Of a stretch of 64,000 nucleotides of DNA, positions 47,297 to 56,350 are shown one piece after another. How positions within the stretch are numbered: the first letter of the stretch is position 1; every line of letters begins with the position of its first letter. Below the pieces are notes generated by a model, which had not been told where the DNA came from, searched no databases, and worked only from the letters and a program-made list of their open reading frames with translations. This DNA is from Flavobacterium gyeonganense (lineage in GTDB: Bacteria > Bacteroidota > Bacteroidia > Flavobacteriales > Flavobacteriaceae), in contig NZ_CP121112.1 in NCBI RefSeq assembly GCF_029625295.1, positions 4,526,001 to 4,590,000 of the forward strand, in the 5' to 3' direction. A program made the translations under genes and the position numbers.

Positions 47297-47341
47297 ATTT
47301 ATTCTGCCGGTCAAATAATTTATATATCAAACCAAATAGTA

Positions 47342-47667
47342 GAAGTAAAAAAATATCAAGAAGAGAATTGATTAAACAAGGAGGGCTCGCTATAGCAGTC
47401 TTAGTTTTACCTTTACCAATAACATCATTTTTAAATTTTAACGAAATGACAGATAACAAAAATTTTGACGTAATCATAGTTGGCGGAAGCTATTCAGGGC
47501 TTTCTGCAGCTATGGCTTTGGGAATAGCATTAAGAAATGTTTTAATTATTGACAGTGGTCTGCCCTGTAACCGGCAGACGTCTCATTCGCATAACTTCAA
47601 CACAGGACGGGGAGAAACCAAGTGTAATTGCGGCAAAAGCAAAAGGACTAGTGTTGATCCGTTTTAA
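47342..47667 (+). pseudogene. Remnant of Tat-signal sequence fused to a truncated FAD/NAD(P) oxidoreductase
   Basis: The frame first encodes a twin-arginine-like signal (KKISRRELIKQGGLAIAVLV) without a good start codon. It then reads MTDNKNFDVIIVGGSYSGLS (ATG 47446), the Rossmann start of a thioredoxin-reductase-like flavoprotein, up to DSGLPCNRQT. Near 47600 the frame shifts: the adjacent frame continues as TQDGEKPSVIAAKAKG. Coding similarity ends by ~47635, just before the tRNA-Tyr terminator. It is a 5' fragment of a ~300-residue gene; the 3' part is missing. Confidence 0.65.
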
Positions 47668-47691
47668 AAAATATGAAAAGTGCAGAAAAAC

Positions 47692-47727
47692 AAAAAAAGC
47701 CTGCGAATCTTACGATTTGCAGGCTTT
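47692..47727 (-). terminator. Terminator of the tRNA-Tyr transcript
   Basis: Read on the minus strand, AAAGCCTGCAAATC pairs with GATTCGCAGGCTTT (one wobble) and is followed by a T7 run. It lies ~60 nt past the tRNA 3' end. Confidence 0.75.
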
Positions 47728-47788
47728 ACGATGTTTTTTTAGGCTTTTTGAAAAGATTGAAAAATTTTCGTTTCTTATTCCCTTTTTG

Positions 47789-47869
47789 TGGGGAGAGCAG
47801 GATTCGAACCTGCGAAGTTCACACAGCAGATTTACAGTCTGCCCTCGTTGGCCGCTTGAGTATCTCCCC
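47789..47869 (-). tRNA. tRNA-Tyr (GTA)
   Basis: 81 nt with a long variable arm (type II). The acceptor stem GGGGAGA/TCTCCCC is perfect. The anticodon loop CTGTAAA gives anticodon GTA. The T-arm is GCAGGTTCGAATCCTGC with discriminator A. CCA is not encoded. Confidence 0.95.
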
Positions 47870-47908
47870 GATCTCAGCATTGTTGCGCTTTGTTGTTCTA
47901 AGCGGTTG

Positions 47909-47938
47909 CAAATATAGGAACGTTTTTGATGTTTGCAA
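47909..47938 (-). promoter_or_regulatory. tRNA-Tyr promoter (TTG-N19-TATATTTG)
   Basis: On the minus strand, TTG (47938-47936) and TATATTTG (47916-47909) are separated by exactly 19 bp, the Bacteroidota primary-sigma pattern. The -7 box lies 39 bp upstream of the tRNA 5' end. Confidence 0.85.
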
Positions 47939-48180
47939 ACAAAAATTGAACTTAATTTTAAGTTATTTTTTAATTCATTGGTAGTGAATAAAATAAAAAC
48001 GAATATTTTTTACGTTCTTAAAATAAGTCAGGTGCAGAAACATTTTCTCAGGTTCAAAAATGCTAAGTAGCAATATTCAGTATATAAATATAAACCAGCT
48101 TACAGAAAATACTTATTTATTAAAAATTTACCTGCTAAAAAACATAGCTAAACCCTTAAAAATATTTTATAGTAACAAGA

Positions 48181-48215
48181 AAGGCTATCCTTATACGAAT
48201 AGCCTTCCTCTTTTT
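48181..48215 (+). terminator. Orphan terminator-like hairpin
   Basis: AAGGCTAT (48181-48188) pairs with ATAGCCTT (48199-48206), followed by CCTCTTTTT. No convincing + strand gene lies upstream, so it may end a small RNA or be left over from decayed sequence. Confidence 0.5.
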
Positions 48216-48866
48216 ATTCTAGTTTTAAAAAATTGTAATTAAAAAAAAACAGAAATAAAATAATTTTTAATGCATTTTTAAAAGTAAAAATTTTACGAAT
48301 TTTAAGATTTACTTTTTTAACGTATGTCTTTTAAACAATTGATTCATCTATTCAATAACAATCAATCAATTTCACGGCTTACCCTTTGGTTTTGTAATAT
48401 ATTTTTAGAAAGTTTTCAATTTTAATTCTCATCTATCGTAATCTCTTTGATAAATTGAAATAACAATTCTACTATTTAACCTTTGGTGTTACTATTTTTT
48501 TCTTGAAGTTGAAACATATGAATAAATCATTTGCTCATTGTTTTTAGTTTTGTAATTAAAAACCATAAAAAAATGAGCGACAATTTTTTTAATTTTTCTC
48601 AAAAAAAGTCATTTTTTAGGTTAATAAATCAGTGAAAAGAAATCATTATAGAAATCAATAAAAAAAATGTATCTTATTGATTTCTAGGTTGTAAAATTAA
48701 TTATTTTTTTTCAAAAGTAAGTGTTAAAAAGTGTTATTTTTATTTTAGTACTCTTAAAATGTCCTGAAATATTGTTCAAAAAAAGTACTAGCAAAGAATT
48801 GAGTAGGTAAAGATGTAAAAATGATTTATTTTTACACTATAATTATTTAAAACAAAATAACATAAA

Positions 48867-49700
48867 ATGGATTGGATAACTGCCAGAGAATTCGAAGATA
48901 TCACCTATAAAAAATGTAACGGAGTTGCACGAATAGCTTTTAATAGACCGAATGTAAGGAATGCTTTTCGACCAAAAACAACATCAGAGTTGTATCAGGC
49001 TTTTTACGATGCACAGGAAGATACTTCAATAGGAGTAGTTTTGCTATCTGCCGAAGGTCCGTCAACAAAAGATGGCGTATATTCTTTTTGTAGTGGAGGA
49101 GATCAAAATGCACGCGGCCACCAAGGCTATGTGGGAGATGATGGGCAACACCGTTTAAATATTCTTGAAGTGCAGCGATTAATTCGTTTTATGCCAAAAG
49201 TTGTAATTGCAGTTGTTCCAGGCTGGGCAGTTGGCGGTGGTCATAGTTTACATGTGGTTTGCGACATGACACTGGCAAGTAAAGAACACGCTATTTTTAA
49301 GCAAACAGATGCTGATGTAACCAGCTTTGATGGTGGATATGGATCAGCTTACCTGGCAAAAATGGTAGGTCAGAAGAAGGCACGTGAGATTTTCTTTTTA
49401 GGAAGAAATTATTCTGCTCAGGAAGCTTTCGAAATGGGAATGGTAAATGCAGTCATTCCTCATGATGAACTGGAAGCAACCGCATACGAATGGGCCCAGG
49501 AAATTCTTCAAAAATCCCCTACTTCTATAAAAATGCTAAAATTCGCCATGAATCTGACAGACGACGGAATGGTTGGACAGCAGGTATTTGCGGGAGAAGC
49601 AACACGTCTTGCCTATATGACCGAAGAGGCTAAAGAAGGAAGAAATGCCTTTTTGGAAAAAAGAAAGCCGAATTTTGGAGAAAATAAATGGCTCCCATAA
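48867..49700 (+). CDS. menB: 1,4-dihydroxy-2-naphthoyl-CoA synthase
   Basis: 277 residues, crotonase fold. It makes DHNA-CoA from o-succinylbenzoyl-CoA in menaquinone synthesis. MenB marks: ARIAFNRPNVRNAFRPKT, the long insert with YSFCSGGDQNARG, VVPGWAVGGGHSLHVVCD (oxyanion hole), TDADVTSFDGGYGSAYLAK with the active-site Asp/Tyr region, and ending FLEKRKPNF. The menA gene follows 71 bp downstream, which supports the pathway. Confidence 0.95.
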   Translation: MDWITAREFEDITYKKCNGVARIAFNRPNVRNAFRPKTTSELYQAFYDAQEDTSIGVVLLSAEGPSTKDGVYSFCSGGDQNARGHQGYVGDDGQHRLNILEVQRLIRFMPKVVIAVVPGWAVGGGHSLHVVCDMTLASKEHAIFKQTDADVTSFDGGYGSAYLAKMVGQKKAREIFFLGRNYSAQEAFEMGMVNAVIPHDELEATAYEWAQEILQKSPTSIKMLKFAMNLTDDGMVGQQVFAGEATRLAYMTEEAKEGRNAFLEKRKPNFGENKWLP

Positions 49701-49771
49701 TTGAAAAATTAATAATAGGCATAATAGAATCAAATAAACGATTCAAAACAATTAATGAATAAACGATAATA

Positions 49772-50734
49772 ATGAAACATTGGATTGAAGCCGCCAGATT
49801 GCGCACATTACCTTTATCAGTTTCCGGAATTATAGTAGGAAGTATCTATGCTTTATCTAATCCAACAGAAACTGTCAATACACCAACAGAAGTTTTCAGC
49901 TGGAAAGTTTTTGGCTTTGCACTCTTAACAACACTGGGGCTACAGGTTTTATCCAATTTCGCAAATGATTATGGGGATGGGGTAAAAGGAACTGATAACG
50001 CTGACAGAGTAGGTCCGCAAAGAGCTATCCAGAGTGGTACAATTACACCGCAGGCCATGAAAAAAGCAATTATAATCACTTCATTATTAACGCTTTTGTC
50101 TGCGATTATTTTAATATATTTTGCTTTCGGAGAAAATAATTTTGGGTATTCTATCTTCTTTTTAATACTCGGAATCACAGCTATTGCTTCTGCAATTCGT
50201 TACACAGTTGGTAATTCTGCCTATGGTTACAGAGGTTTTGGAGATGTATTCGTTTTTGTTTTCTTCGGACTTGTAAGTACTTTAGGCGTTAATTTTCTGC
50301 ATACCAAAGAAGTTGACCCGCTTTTGATTTTACCGGCTATTTCAATTGGCTTATTAAGTGTCGGGGTTTTAAACCTGAACAATATGCGTGATGAAGAGTC
50401 AGACAGAAAATCAGGAAAGAACACAATTGTAGTTCAAATAGGAGGAAAAAAAGCCAAAATTTATCACTTTTCATTGATAATTACGGCAATGCTTTTAGTA
50501 ATTATTTTTGCTGTTTTAAGCAATTACAGATTCGACCAGTATCTCTTTTTACTTGCTTACATACCTTTAACTAAACATTTAATTACTGTTTATAAAAATC
50601 AGAATCCTAAGCTGTTAGATCCGGAATTAAAAAAATTAGCAATAAGCACTTTTTTACTTTCTATCTTATTAACAGTTTGTATGATTTCATTAATTTCAGA
50701 CATTATTGTAAATCTTTTTTTAGGAGGAAGATAA
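49772..50734 (+). CDS. menA: 1,4-dihydroxy-2-naphthoate polyprenyltransferase
   Basis: 320 residues, UbiA-type integral membrane prenyltransferase. First motif region NFANDYGDGVKGTDNADRVG (Asp-rich, Mg-diphosphate binding); second near NLNNMRDEESDRKSGKNT. About eight hydrophobic helices follow the usual pattern. It attaches the polyprenyl tail to DHNA to give demethylmenaquinone. It lies directly after menB. Confidence 0.95.
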   Translation: MKHWIEAARLRTLPLSVSGIIVGSIYALSNPTETVNTPTEVFSWKVFGFALLTTLGLQVLSNFANDYGDGVKGTDNADRVGPQRAIQSGTITPQAMKKAIIITSLLTLLSAIILIYFAFGENNFGYSIFFLILGITAIASAIRYTVGNSAYGYRGFGDVFVFVFFGLVSTLGVNFLHTKEVDPLLILPAISIGLLSVGVLNLNNMRDEESDRKSGKNTIVVQIGGKKAKIYHFSLIITAMLLVIIFAVLSNYRFDQYLFLLAYIPLTKHLITVYKNQNPKLLDPELKKLAISTFLLSILLTVCMISLISDIIVNLFLGGR

Positions 50735-50759
50735 TTGTTTCACTTTAAAATTTTATCAA

Positions 50760-51437
50760 ATGAAAATTACATATTTTGGCCACGCATCTTTAGCAATTGA
50801 AGTAGGAGGTAAGCATATCATTGTCGACCCTTTTATTACAGGAAATCCATTAGCATCTGCGATTGATATAAGCACATTAAAAGCAGATTATATTTTGCTT
50901 ACCCACGCACATGGCGATCACGTTCTGGATGTTGAGGCAATCGCAAATCGAACAGAAGCGACCATTGTTTCAAATGCCGAAATCGCAAGTTATTATGCAA
51001 AATTAGGTTTAAAAGCACATCCTATGAACCATGGAGGAAGCTGGAAATTTGATTTTGGAAAGGTGAAATATGTTAGTGCTATTCACTCAAGTTCCTTTCC
51101 TGACGGTACGTATGGAGGGAATCCCGGAGGTTTTGTAATTGAAAGTGAACATAAAAACATCTACATCGCCGGAGATACAGCACTAACAATGGATATGAAA
51201 CTGATTCCTTTGAGAACAAAACTGGATTTGGCTATTTTGCCAGTCGGAGATAATTTTACAATGGATATTGATGATGCTATTATCGCTTCTGATTTTATAG
51301 AGTGCGACAAAATTCTCGGCTATCACTACGATACATTTGGTTACATCGAAATCAATCACGAACAATCGATCCGTAAATTTTTTGATAAAGGAAAAGATTT
51401 GATGCTTCTCAAAATCGGGGAATCAATCCAACTTTAA
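50760..51437 (+). CDS. Metallo-beta-lactamase-fold hydrolase (UPF0173/UlaG-like)
   Basis: 225 residues. Metal-ligand motifs are GHASLAIEVGGKHIIVDPF, LTHAHGDHVLDV (HxHxDH), NHGGSWKFDFG, and AGDTALTMDM, with a final GYHYDTFGY. This is the pattern of UPF0173-type metal-dependent hydrolases, whose natural substrate is unknown. It is 25 bp after menA and may be co-transcribed; no direct link to menaquinone synthesis is visible. Confidence 0.85.
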   Translation: MKITYFGHASLAIEVGGKHIIVDPFITGNPLASAIDISTLKADYILLTHAHGDHVLDVEAIANRTEATIVSNAEIASYYAKLGLKAHPMNHGGSWKFDFGKVKYVSAIHSSSFPDGTYGGNPGGFVIESEHKNIYIAGDTALTMDMKLIPLRTKLDLAILPVGDNFTMDIDDAIIASDFIECDKILGYHYDTFGYIEINHEQSIRKFFDKGKDLMLLKIGESIQL

Positions 51438-51486
51438 AATTATTATTTCATTTATTAAGAAGCTCTTTCCTGCTGTACACTATATC

Positions 51487-51524
51487 TTTTATGCCTCCCG
51501 ATAGCTATCGGGACCGGCATAAAA
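51487..51524. repeat. Nested palindromic repeat (REP-like)
   Basis: An inner perfect 18-bp palindrome TCCCGATAGCTATCGGGA (51496-51513) is enclosed by TTTTATGCC (51487-51495) and GGCATAAAA (51516-51524). The GC-rich core differs from the surrounding AT-rich DNA. The core string is familiar from many flavobacterial intergenic regions (memory, not checked). It may also end the menA/hydrolase transcript. Confidence 0.7.
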
Positions 51525-51640
51525 GGATGCCGTTTCCATCAGGGCTAGGGCTTTAGTTTTTATAAGATATTAATTATCTCAAAAGAACAATTTAAATCCA
51601 CATATCTAAGTGGACAATTCAAAATTTAAAAATAAAAACA

Positions 51641-52975
51641 ATGTCTAAGCAATTTGCATCATTAGGAATTTCAGTACCAATTTTAAAAGCACTAAGTGAA
51701 CTGAACATTGTTGAGCCAACCGAAATTCAGCAAAAAACAATTCCGTTACTTTTATCTGAAACACATGATCTGGTTGGCTTAGCCAAAACAGGAACTGGAA
51801 AAACAGCTGCTTTCGGATTACCAATATTACAATCAGTAAATACTGAATCCCCGGTTGTTCAGGCTGTTATTTTAGCACCAACCAGAGAACTTGGACAGCA
51901 GATTTTCAAGAATCTGGAAGATTTCGCAAAGCACATTCCAACTATTTCTATTGCATCTGTTTGTGGCGGAATTCCAATAAAGCCTCAAATCGAACGACTT
52001 AAAAATCCAACACATATTGTGGTAGCAACACCAGGACGCTTGATTGATTTGATTCAGCGAAAAGCAATCGAATTAAAACAAACCAAATATTTGATTTTAG
52101 ACGAAGCAGACGAAATGGTTGCTATCCTTAAAGAAAGTTTAGACGAAATCATTGCTGAACTTCCTAAAAAACATCGTACTATATTGTTTTCCGCTACATT
52201 GCCCGGAACCATCAAACAGTTAATTCAGAACTACTTAAATAAAAATGTAGTTCAGATAAGTGCTAACATGGAAACGGTAGGAAACCAGGGAATAGATCAC
52301 GAATACATTGTAGTTGATCCTATTGAAAAATTAGATGTTTTGATGCATTTTTTAAACTCAAAAGAAGGAGAACGCGGAATCATTTTCTGTAAAACGAAAG
52401 CTGCTGTAAACAAACTGGCTAAAAATCTGGCTATAAACCGTTTTTCTTCAGGAGCACTTCACGGTAGTTTGTCACAGGGAATTCGTGACAGAATTATGGA
52501 GCAGTTTCGTGAAGGACATATCAATATTTTAATAGCAACGGATTTGGCTGCCAGAGGAATAGATGTAAAAGAAATCTCATATGTAGTAAATTATCATTTG
52601 CCTGATACTTACGAAAACTATGTCCACAGAAGTGGAAGAACAGCAAGGGCAGGAGCAAAGGGACTTTCGTTAACTGTTTTGCAGCATGAAGAGGTTGTTG
52701 AAATTGCAGATTTTGAAAGAGAATTAGGTTTGAAATTTAATGAATTCAAAAAACCTTCAGCTATTAGCCTTGAAGAAAACAATACTTTGCTTTGGGCAAA
52801 ACAAATTTTTAAAACAAAACCAAATCACGATATTTCAAGTGATTTAAAAACAAAGGTCAAAACTGTTTTTCATCATCTCACAAAAGAGGAACTAATTGAA
52901 AAATTACTGGCAAACTATGTTTTACAAAACAAAGTTGAAATAACTGAAAGAACTAATAAGAAGTTCAAAAAATAA
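51641..52975 (+). CDS. DEAD-box ATP-dependent RNA helicase
   Basis: 444 residues. Q motif (FASLGISVPILKAL ... EPTEIQ), motif I AKTGTGKT, motif Ia PTRELGQQ, motif II DEAD, motif III SATLPG, motif V TDLAARGID and motif VI HRSGRTARAG are all present. The C-terminal tail after residue ~370 (TKEELIEKLLANYVL) matches the short flavobacterial DEAD-box group rather than DbpA or CsdA tails. Likely role: RNA unwinding in ribosome assembly or cold adaptation. Confidence 0.92.
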   Translation: MSKQFASLGISVPILKALSELNIVEPTEIQQKTIPLLLSETHDLVGLAKTGTGKTAAFGLPILQSVNTESPVVQAVILAPTRELGQQIFKNLEDFAKHIPTISIASVCGGIPIKPQIERLKNPTHIVVATPGRLIDLIQRKAIELKQTKYLILDEADEMVAILKESLDEIIAELPKKHRTILFSATLPGTIKQLIQNYLNKNVVQISANMETVGNQGIDHEYIVVDPIEKLDVLMHFLNSKEGERGIIFCKTKAAVNKLAKNLAINRFSSGALHGSLSQGIRDRIMEQFREGHINILIATDLAARGIDVKEISYVVNYHLPDTYENYVHRSGRTARAGAKGLSLTVLQHEEVVEIADFERELGLKFNEFKKPSAISLEENNTLLWAKQIFKTKPNHDISSDLKTKVKTVFHHLTKEELIEKLLANYVLQNKVEITERTNKKFKK

Positions 52976-52995
52976 ATCAACTCTAAAAATTAGTG

Positions 52996-53520
52996 ATGAG
53001 CAATATTGATGTAAAAAAAATTTCGCTGAAAGAAATTAATCAGCTTCAGGAAATCAGCAAACAGACTTTTCGGGAAACTTTTTCAGAATCAAATTCTGAA
53101 GAAAACATGAAAAATTATCTTGAAAAAGCATTTTCTAACGAAAAAATAACAACAGAACTTATAAATGAAAACTCTGAATTCTATTTTGCAATTTTAGAAA
53201 ACAAGGTAATTGGTTACTTAAAAATAAACTTTGGAGAGGCGCAAACCGAATTAAAAGATAGTAATGCCCTGGAAATTGAACGTATTTATGTCACAAAAGA
53301 ATTTCATGGAAAAAATGTGGGTCAATTACTTTATGAAAAAGCTATAGAAAGAGCCAGACAACAAAATTCAAAATACGTATGGCTGGGCGTTTGGGAAGAA
53401 AATAAAAAAGCAATACGTTTTTACACAAAAAATGGCTTTATAGAATTTGACAAACATATTTTTAAATTAGGGAATGACGTTCAGACGGATATCATGATGA
53501 AGTTGCAATTAAATAATTAG
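52996..53520 (+). CDS. GNAT-family N-acetyltransferase
   Basis: 174 residues from ATG 52996 (a GTG one codon earlier is possible). GNAT marks: YFAILENKVIGYLKINFG (strands 2-4), IERIYVTKEFHGKNVGQLLYEKAIERA (acetyl-CoA loop, with VGQLL replacing the usual GxG/A), and GVWEENKKAIRFYTKNGF. It starts 20 bp after the helicase gene. The substrate is unknown. Confidence 0.88.
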   Translation: MSNIDVKKISLKEINQLQEISKQTFRETFSESNSEENMKNYLEKAFSNEKITTELINENSEFYFAILENKVIGYLKINFGEAQTELKDSNALEIERIYVTKEFHGKNVGQLLYEKAIERARQQNSKYVWLGVWEENKKAIRFYTKNGFIEFDKHIFKLGNDVQTDIMMKLQLNN

Positions 53521-53664
53521 AACAAAAATTAATACTATTACTTTGCAGTAATTATTCAAAATAAATTTCGAAGATGAGTTTGTACTTGAAATTATTTAGT
53601 GTTAAATTTATAAAGTAATGCAAACAAAATAGTTTTTACACAAAAGTCTTAAATACAAAACATT

Positions 53665-54927
53665 ATGAATATAGTCATCATTGGAGGGGGCTTTGCAGGA
53701 TTAAATCTGGCAAAAGAACTTCTAAATCATCCTCAAATACAGGTAACGCTTGTAGATAAGAATAATTATAATTTTTTTCCACCCCTTATATATCAGGTTG
53801 CTACAGCTTTTTTAGAACCTTCAAGCATCAGTTATCCGTTTAGGAAGTTTTTTGCCGGAAAAAAGAATCTCCAATTCCGTTTAGGGGAATTACTATCAGT
53901 CGTTCCAGCTGAAAATAAGGTAGTTTTGAACAATGGCGAATTATCATATGATCATCTGGTTTTTGCTACAGGTGCTGAAACCAGCTATTTCGGTATGGAG
54001 AATGTCATGAAAAATGCTATTCCGATGAAAACCTTAAACGATGCCATCGTAATGCGAAATACATTGCTTAAAAATCTCGAAAAAGCAGCTATTTGCAAAG
54101 AAATCCGTAAACGACGCAAATTACTAACAATTGTTGTAGCCGGTGGGGGACCAACAGGAGTAGAGGTTTCAGGTATGTTTGCAGAAATGCGAAAAAACAT
54201 TTTATTAAAAGAGTATCCTGAATTAGACACCACCGCCAGTAATGTTTATTTAGTTGATGGTGGAGACGCACTGCTTGCACCAATGAGCGAAGCTTCTCAA
54301 AAAGACACCTTAGAAGCACTTACAAAATTAGGTGTTGTTGTTAAACTGAACAGTAAGGTAACAGATTATGTAGATGACACCGTATATTTTGAAAATGGAG
54401 AAACCATCAAAACTAAAAACTTAATATGGGCGGCAGGTGTTACCGCTAAGATTTTTGAAGGAATGCCGGCCGAAAGTTATGGCAGGGGAAGAAGAATGGC
54501 AACGGATGCATTTAATAAAGTAAATGCTACGGAAAATATATATGCGATTGGCGATACTGCTATTTTAACTACAGATAAAAACTTCCCTAATGGACATCCT
54601 CAGGTTGCACAGGTTGCCATACAACAAGGAATTAACCTTGCTAAGAATTTTAAAGCTACTCTTGAGAACAAGACGCTTAAACCATTCATTTACAAAGATA
54701 AAGGGTCAATGGCAATTATAGGGAAAAACAAAGCCGTAGTTGATTTACCAAAACCTAAATGGCATTTTAAAGGATTTTTTGCATGGTTTATTTGGCTATT
54801 TGTTCATTTAATTTCATTAATCACTTACAGGAACAGAATAAATACTTTTTACAATTGGATGGTCGCTTATTTTGCAAGAGATCAATCACTTAGAATGATT
54901 ATCAGACCAGATAAAAAACAGCCATAA
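53665..54927 (+). CDS. ndh: Type II NADH:quinone dehydrogenase
   Basis: 420 residues. FAD motif IVIIGGGFAGLNLAKEL at the N-terminus; YNFFPPLIYQVATAFLEPSSI; NAD motif TIVVAGGGPTGVEVSGMFAEM near residue 155; second FAD site IYAIGDTAIL; quinone-side HPQVAQVAIQQG. The C-terminus has hydrophobic segments (FFAWFIWLFVHLISLITYRN) for membrane attachment. It feeds electrons from NADH to menaquinone, which fits with menA/menB nearby. A near-consensus -7 box (TTACTTTG, ~53538) precedes it. Confidence 0.92.
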   Translation: MNIVIIGGGFAGLNLAKELLNHPQIQVTLVDKNNYNFFPPLIYQVATAFLEPSSISYPFRKFFAGKKNLQFRLGELLSVVPAENKVVLNNGELSYDHLVFATGAETSYFGMENVMKNAIPMKTLNDAIVMRNTLLKNLEKAAICKEIRKRRKLLTIVVAGGGPTGVEVSGMFAEMRKNILLKEYPELDTTASNVYLVDGGDALLAPMSEASQKDTLEALTKLGVVVKLNSKVTDYVDDTVYFENGETIKTKNLIWAAGVTAKIFEGMPAESYGRGRRMATDAFNKVNATENIYAIGDTAILTTDKNFPNGHPQVAQVAIQQGINLAKNFKATLENKTLKPFIYKDKGSMAIIGKNKAVVDLPKPKWHFKGFFAWFIWLFVHLISLITYRNRINTFYNWMVAYFARDQSLRMIIRPDKKQP

Positions 54928-54960
54928 AAAAAACCGGAATTTTTTTAATTCCGGTTTTTT
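54928..54960. terminator. Bidirectional terminator between ndh and the convergent exporter gene
   Basis: AAAAAACCGGAATT (54928-54941) pairs perfectly with AATTCCGGTTTTTT (54947-54960) across a T5 loop. A and T tracts on both sides let it serve both converging genes. Confidence 0.9.
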
Positions 54961-54982
54961 CATATATGATTTCATATAATTT

Positions 54983-56212
54983 TTAATGACCAATCGTAAT
55001 TTCATCTTCAGAGGATGCTTCTATTTTTTCTTTGATGAAGCGTTTTCCTATATTTAGAATAATAAATGCTAAAATAGTAGTTGATGTCATAATTACTACC
55101 ATTGGAACAACAGAATCTTTGACAAAACTACCTACAGCAAAAGAAGCCAGAGCCCCTAAACCAAGCTGGATGGCTCCCATCAACGCAGAGGCACTTCCGG
55201 CATTTTTAGCAAAAGGAGCTAGTGTAAGTCCGGCTGTATTGGGATTAGAAATCCCCAAACATCCTAAAAATAAAAACAACATTCCAATAGTTCCATATAA
55301 TCCTATAAGTTTATTCCATGAAAGAATCAGAAAAACAATACTTATTAATGACTGTGTAATTAGGGCACTAAATATCATCTGTTCACTGGAAAATTTCTTT
55401 AATAAAACCGAATTCAACTGACTGGAACCAATAAAACTTACTGACATAAAAGCAAAAATCCATCCATATGTCTTAGCATCGACATGATAGATATCCATAA
55501 AAATAATCGGGGAGGCCGCCACGTATGAAAATAATCCTGAAAAAGCAATTGAACCTGTAAAGGCATAAGTAAAAAATTGTGGGTTTTTAACTACTTTTAA
55601 AAAATTCAAAATGATTGGCTTTGGTTTTAACGAAATCGAAGTATCAGGTTTGTAAGTGTTTGGAAGACCAATTTGTGAAGCTATAAGAATAGCAATTCCC
55701 ATACACATTAAGATCAAAAACACTATATGCCAGCCGTAGTCTTCAGTTATGTAACCACCAATAGTTGGCGCCAGCATTGGCGAAAGACCAAGAACAAGCA
55801 TGAGTAGAGAAAAAACTTTCGGGATATCCTTTACAGGAAATAAATCCCTAACCATAGCAACAGAAGCAACCGTTGCTGCACAACTTCCAACTGCCTGAAT
55901 AAATCGCAGAAATATAAAAGTATCAATATTTGCTACATATACACATCCTAAAGAAGCTAAAATATAAACGAGTAAACCAAAAAATAAAGGTTTCTTTCTC
56001 CCAAAACGATCTAATAAAGGACCATAAAGCAACTGACCTGCAGAAATACCAATAAAATAACTTGACAGACTCATTGAAACTTTTGCTACACTAGTATGTA
56101 AATCTGCGGCAATTCCTGAAAACCCTGGGAGATACATATCTATTGAAAAAGGACCAAGTGCAGTCATAGATCCAAGAATAAGTATGAGTTTTACGTATTT
56201 TTTTGTTGTCAT
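54983..56212 (-). CDS. Bcr/CflA-family MFS drug exporter
   Basis: 409 residues with 12 predicted membrane helices. Drug/H+ antiporter marks: the start GSMTALGPFSIDMYLPGFSG with the conserved DMYLP, motif A GPLLDRFGRKKPLFFG, and motif C-like VLGLSPMLAPTIGGY. This fits the Bcr/CflA subfamily exporting chloramphenicol, bicyclomycin or sulfonamide-type compounds. It converges on ndh and has its own promoter candidate upstream. Confidence 0.9.
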   Translation of the reverse strand: MTTKKYVKLILILGSMTALGPFSIDMYLPGFSGIAADLHTSVAKVSMSLSSYFIGISAGQLLYGPLLDRFGRKKPLFFGLLVYILASLGCVYVANIDTFIFLRFIQAVGSCAATVASVAMVRDLFPVKDIPKVFSLLMLVLGLSPMLAPTIGGYITEDYGWHIVFLILMCMGIAILIASQIGLPNTYKPDTSISLKPKPIILNFLKVVKNPQFFTYAFTGSIAFSGLFSYVAASPIIFMDIYHVDAKTYGWIFAFMSVSFIGSSQLNSVLLKKFSSEQMIFSALITQSLISIVFLILSWNKLIGLYGTIGMLFLFLGCLGISNPNTAGLTLAPFAKNAGSASALMGAIQLGLGALASFAVGSFVKDSVVPMVVIMTSTTILAFIILNIGKRFIKEKIEASSEDEITIGH

Positions 56213-56241
56213 TTCCTTAAAATATCGCTTTTAATTTCAGA

Positions 56242-56249
56242 CAAAGGTA
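56242..56249 (-). promoter_or_regulatory. Promoter -7 element TACCTTTG of the MFS exporter gene
   Basis: TAnnTTTG match on the minus strand, 30 bp upstream of the start codon. A TTG lies 22 bp further upstream (56274-56272), slightly more than the 19-bp spacing at the tRNA genes. Confidence 0.5.
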
Positions 56250-56350
56250 AATATTTAGTACCTTAATATCTCAAATAATAACATTTATCCCAAAATACGG
56301 GAATTATGTAAAATAGAGAAACATTATCACACTAATTAAAAAATTAAATT

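Larger units (their letters stand above)
47870..48866. other. Intergenic region, 997 bp, no protein gene recognised
   Basis: It begins with the tRNA-Tyr promoter (minus strand) and also has a terminator-like hairpin at 48181-48215. The rest is very AT-rich with many stops. A 60-codon frame at 48060-48242 runs through the hairpin and is not credible. The menB promoter should be near the 3' end, but no TAnnTTTG match was seen. Confidence 0.4.

Noticed and set aside
48060..48242. 60-codon open frame
   Set aside because: It runs through a terminator-like hairpin and has a Lys/Asn/Ile composition expected from AT-rich noncoding DNA.
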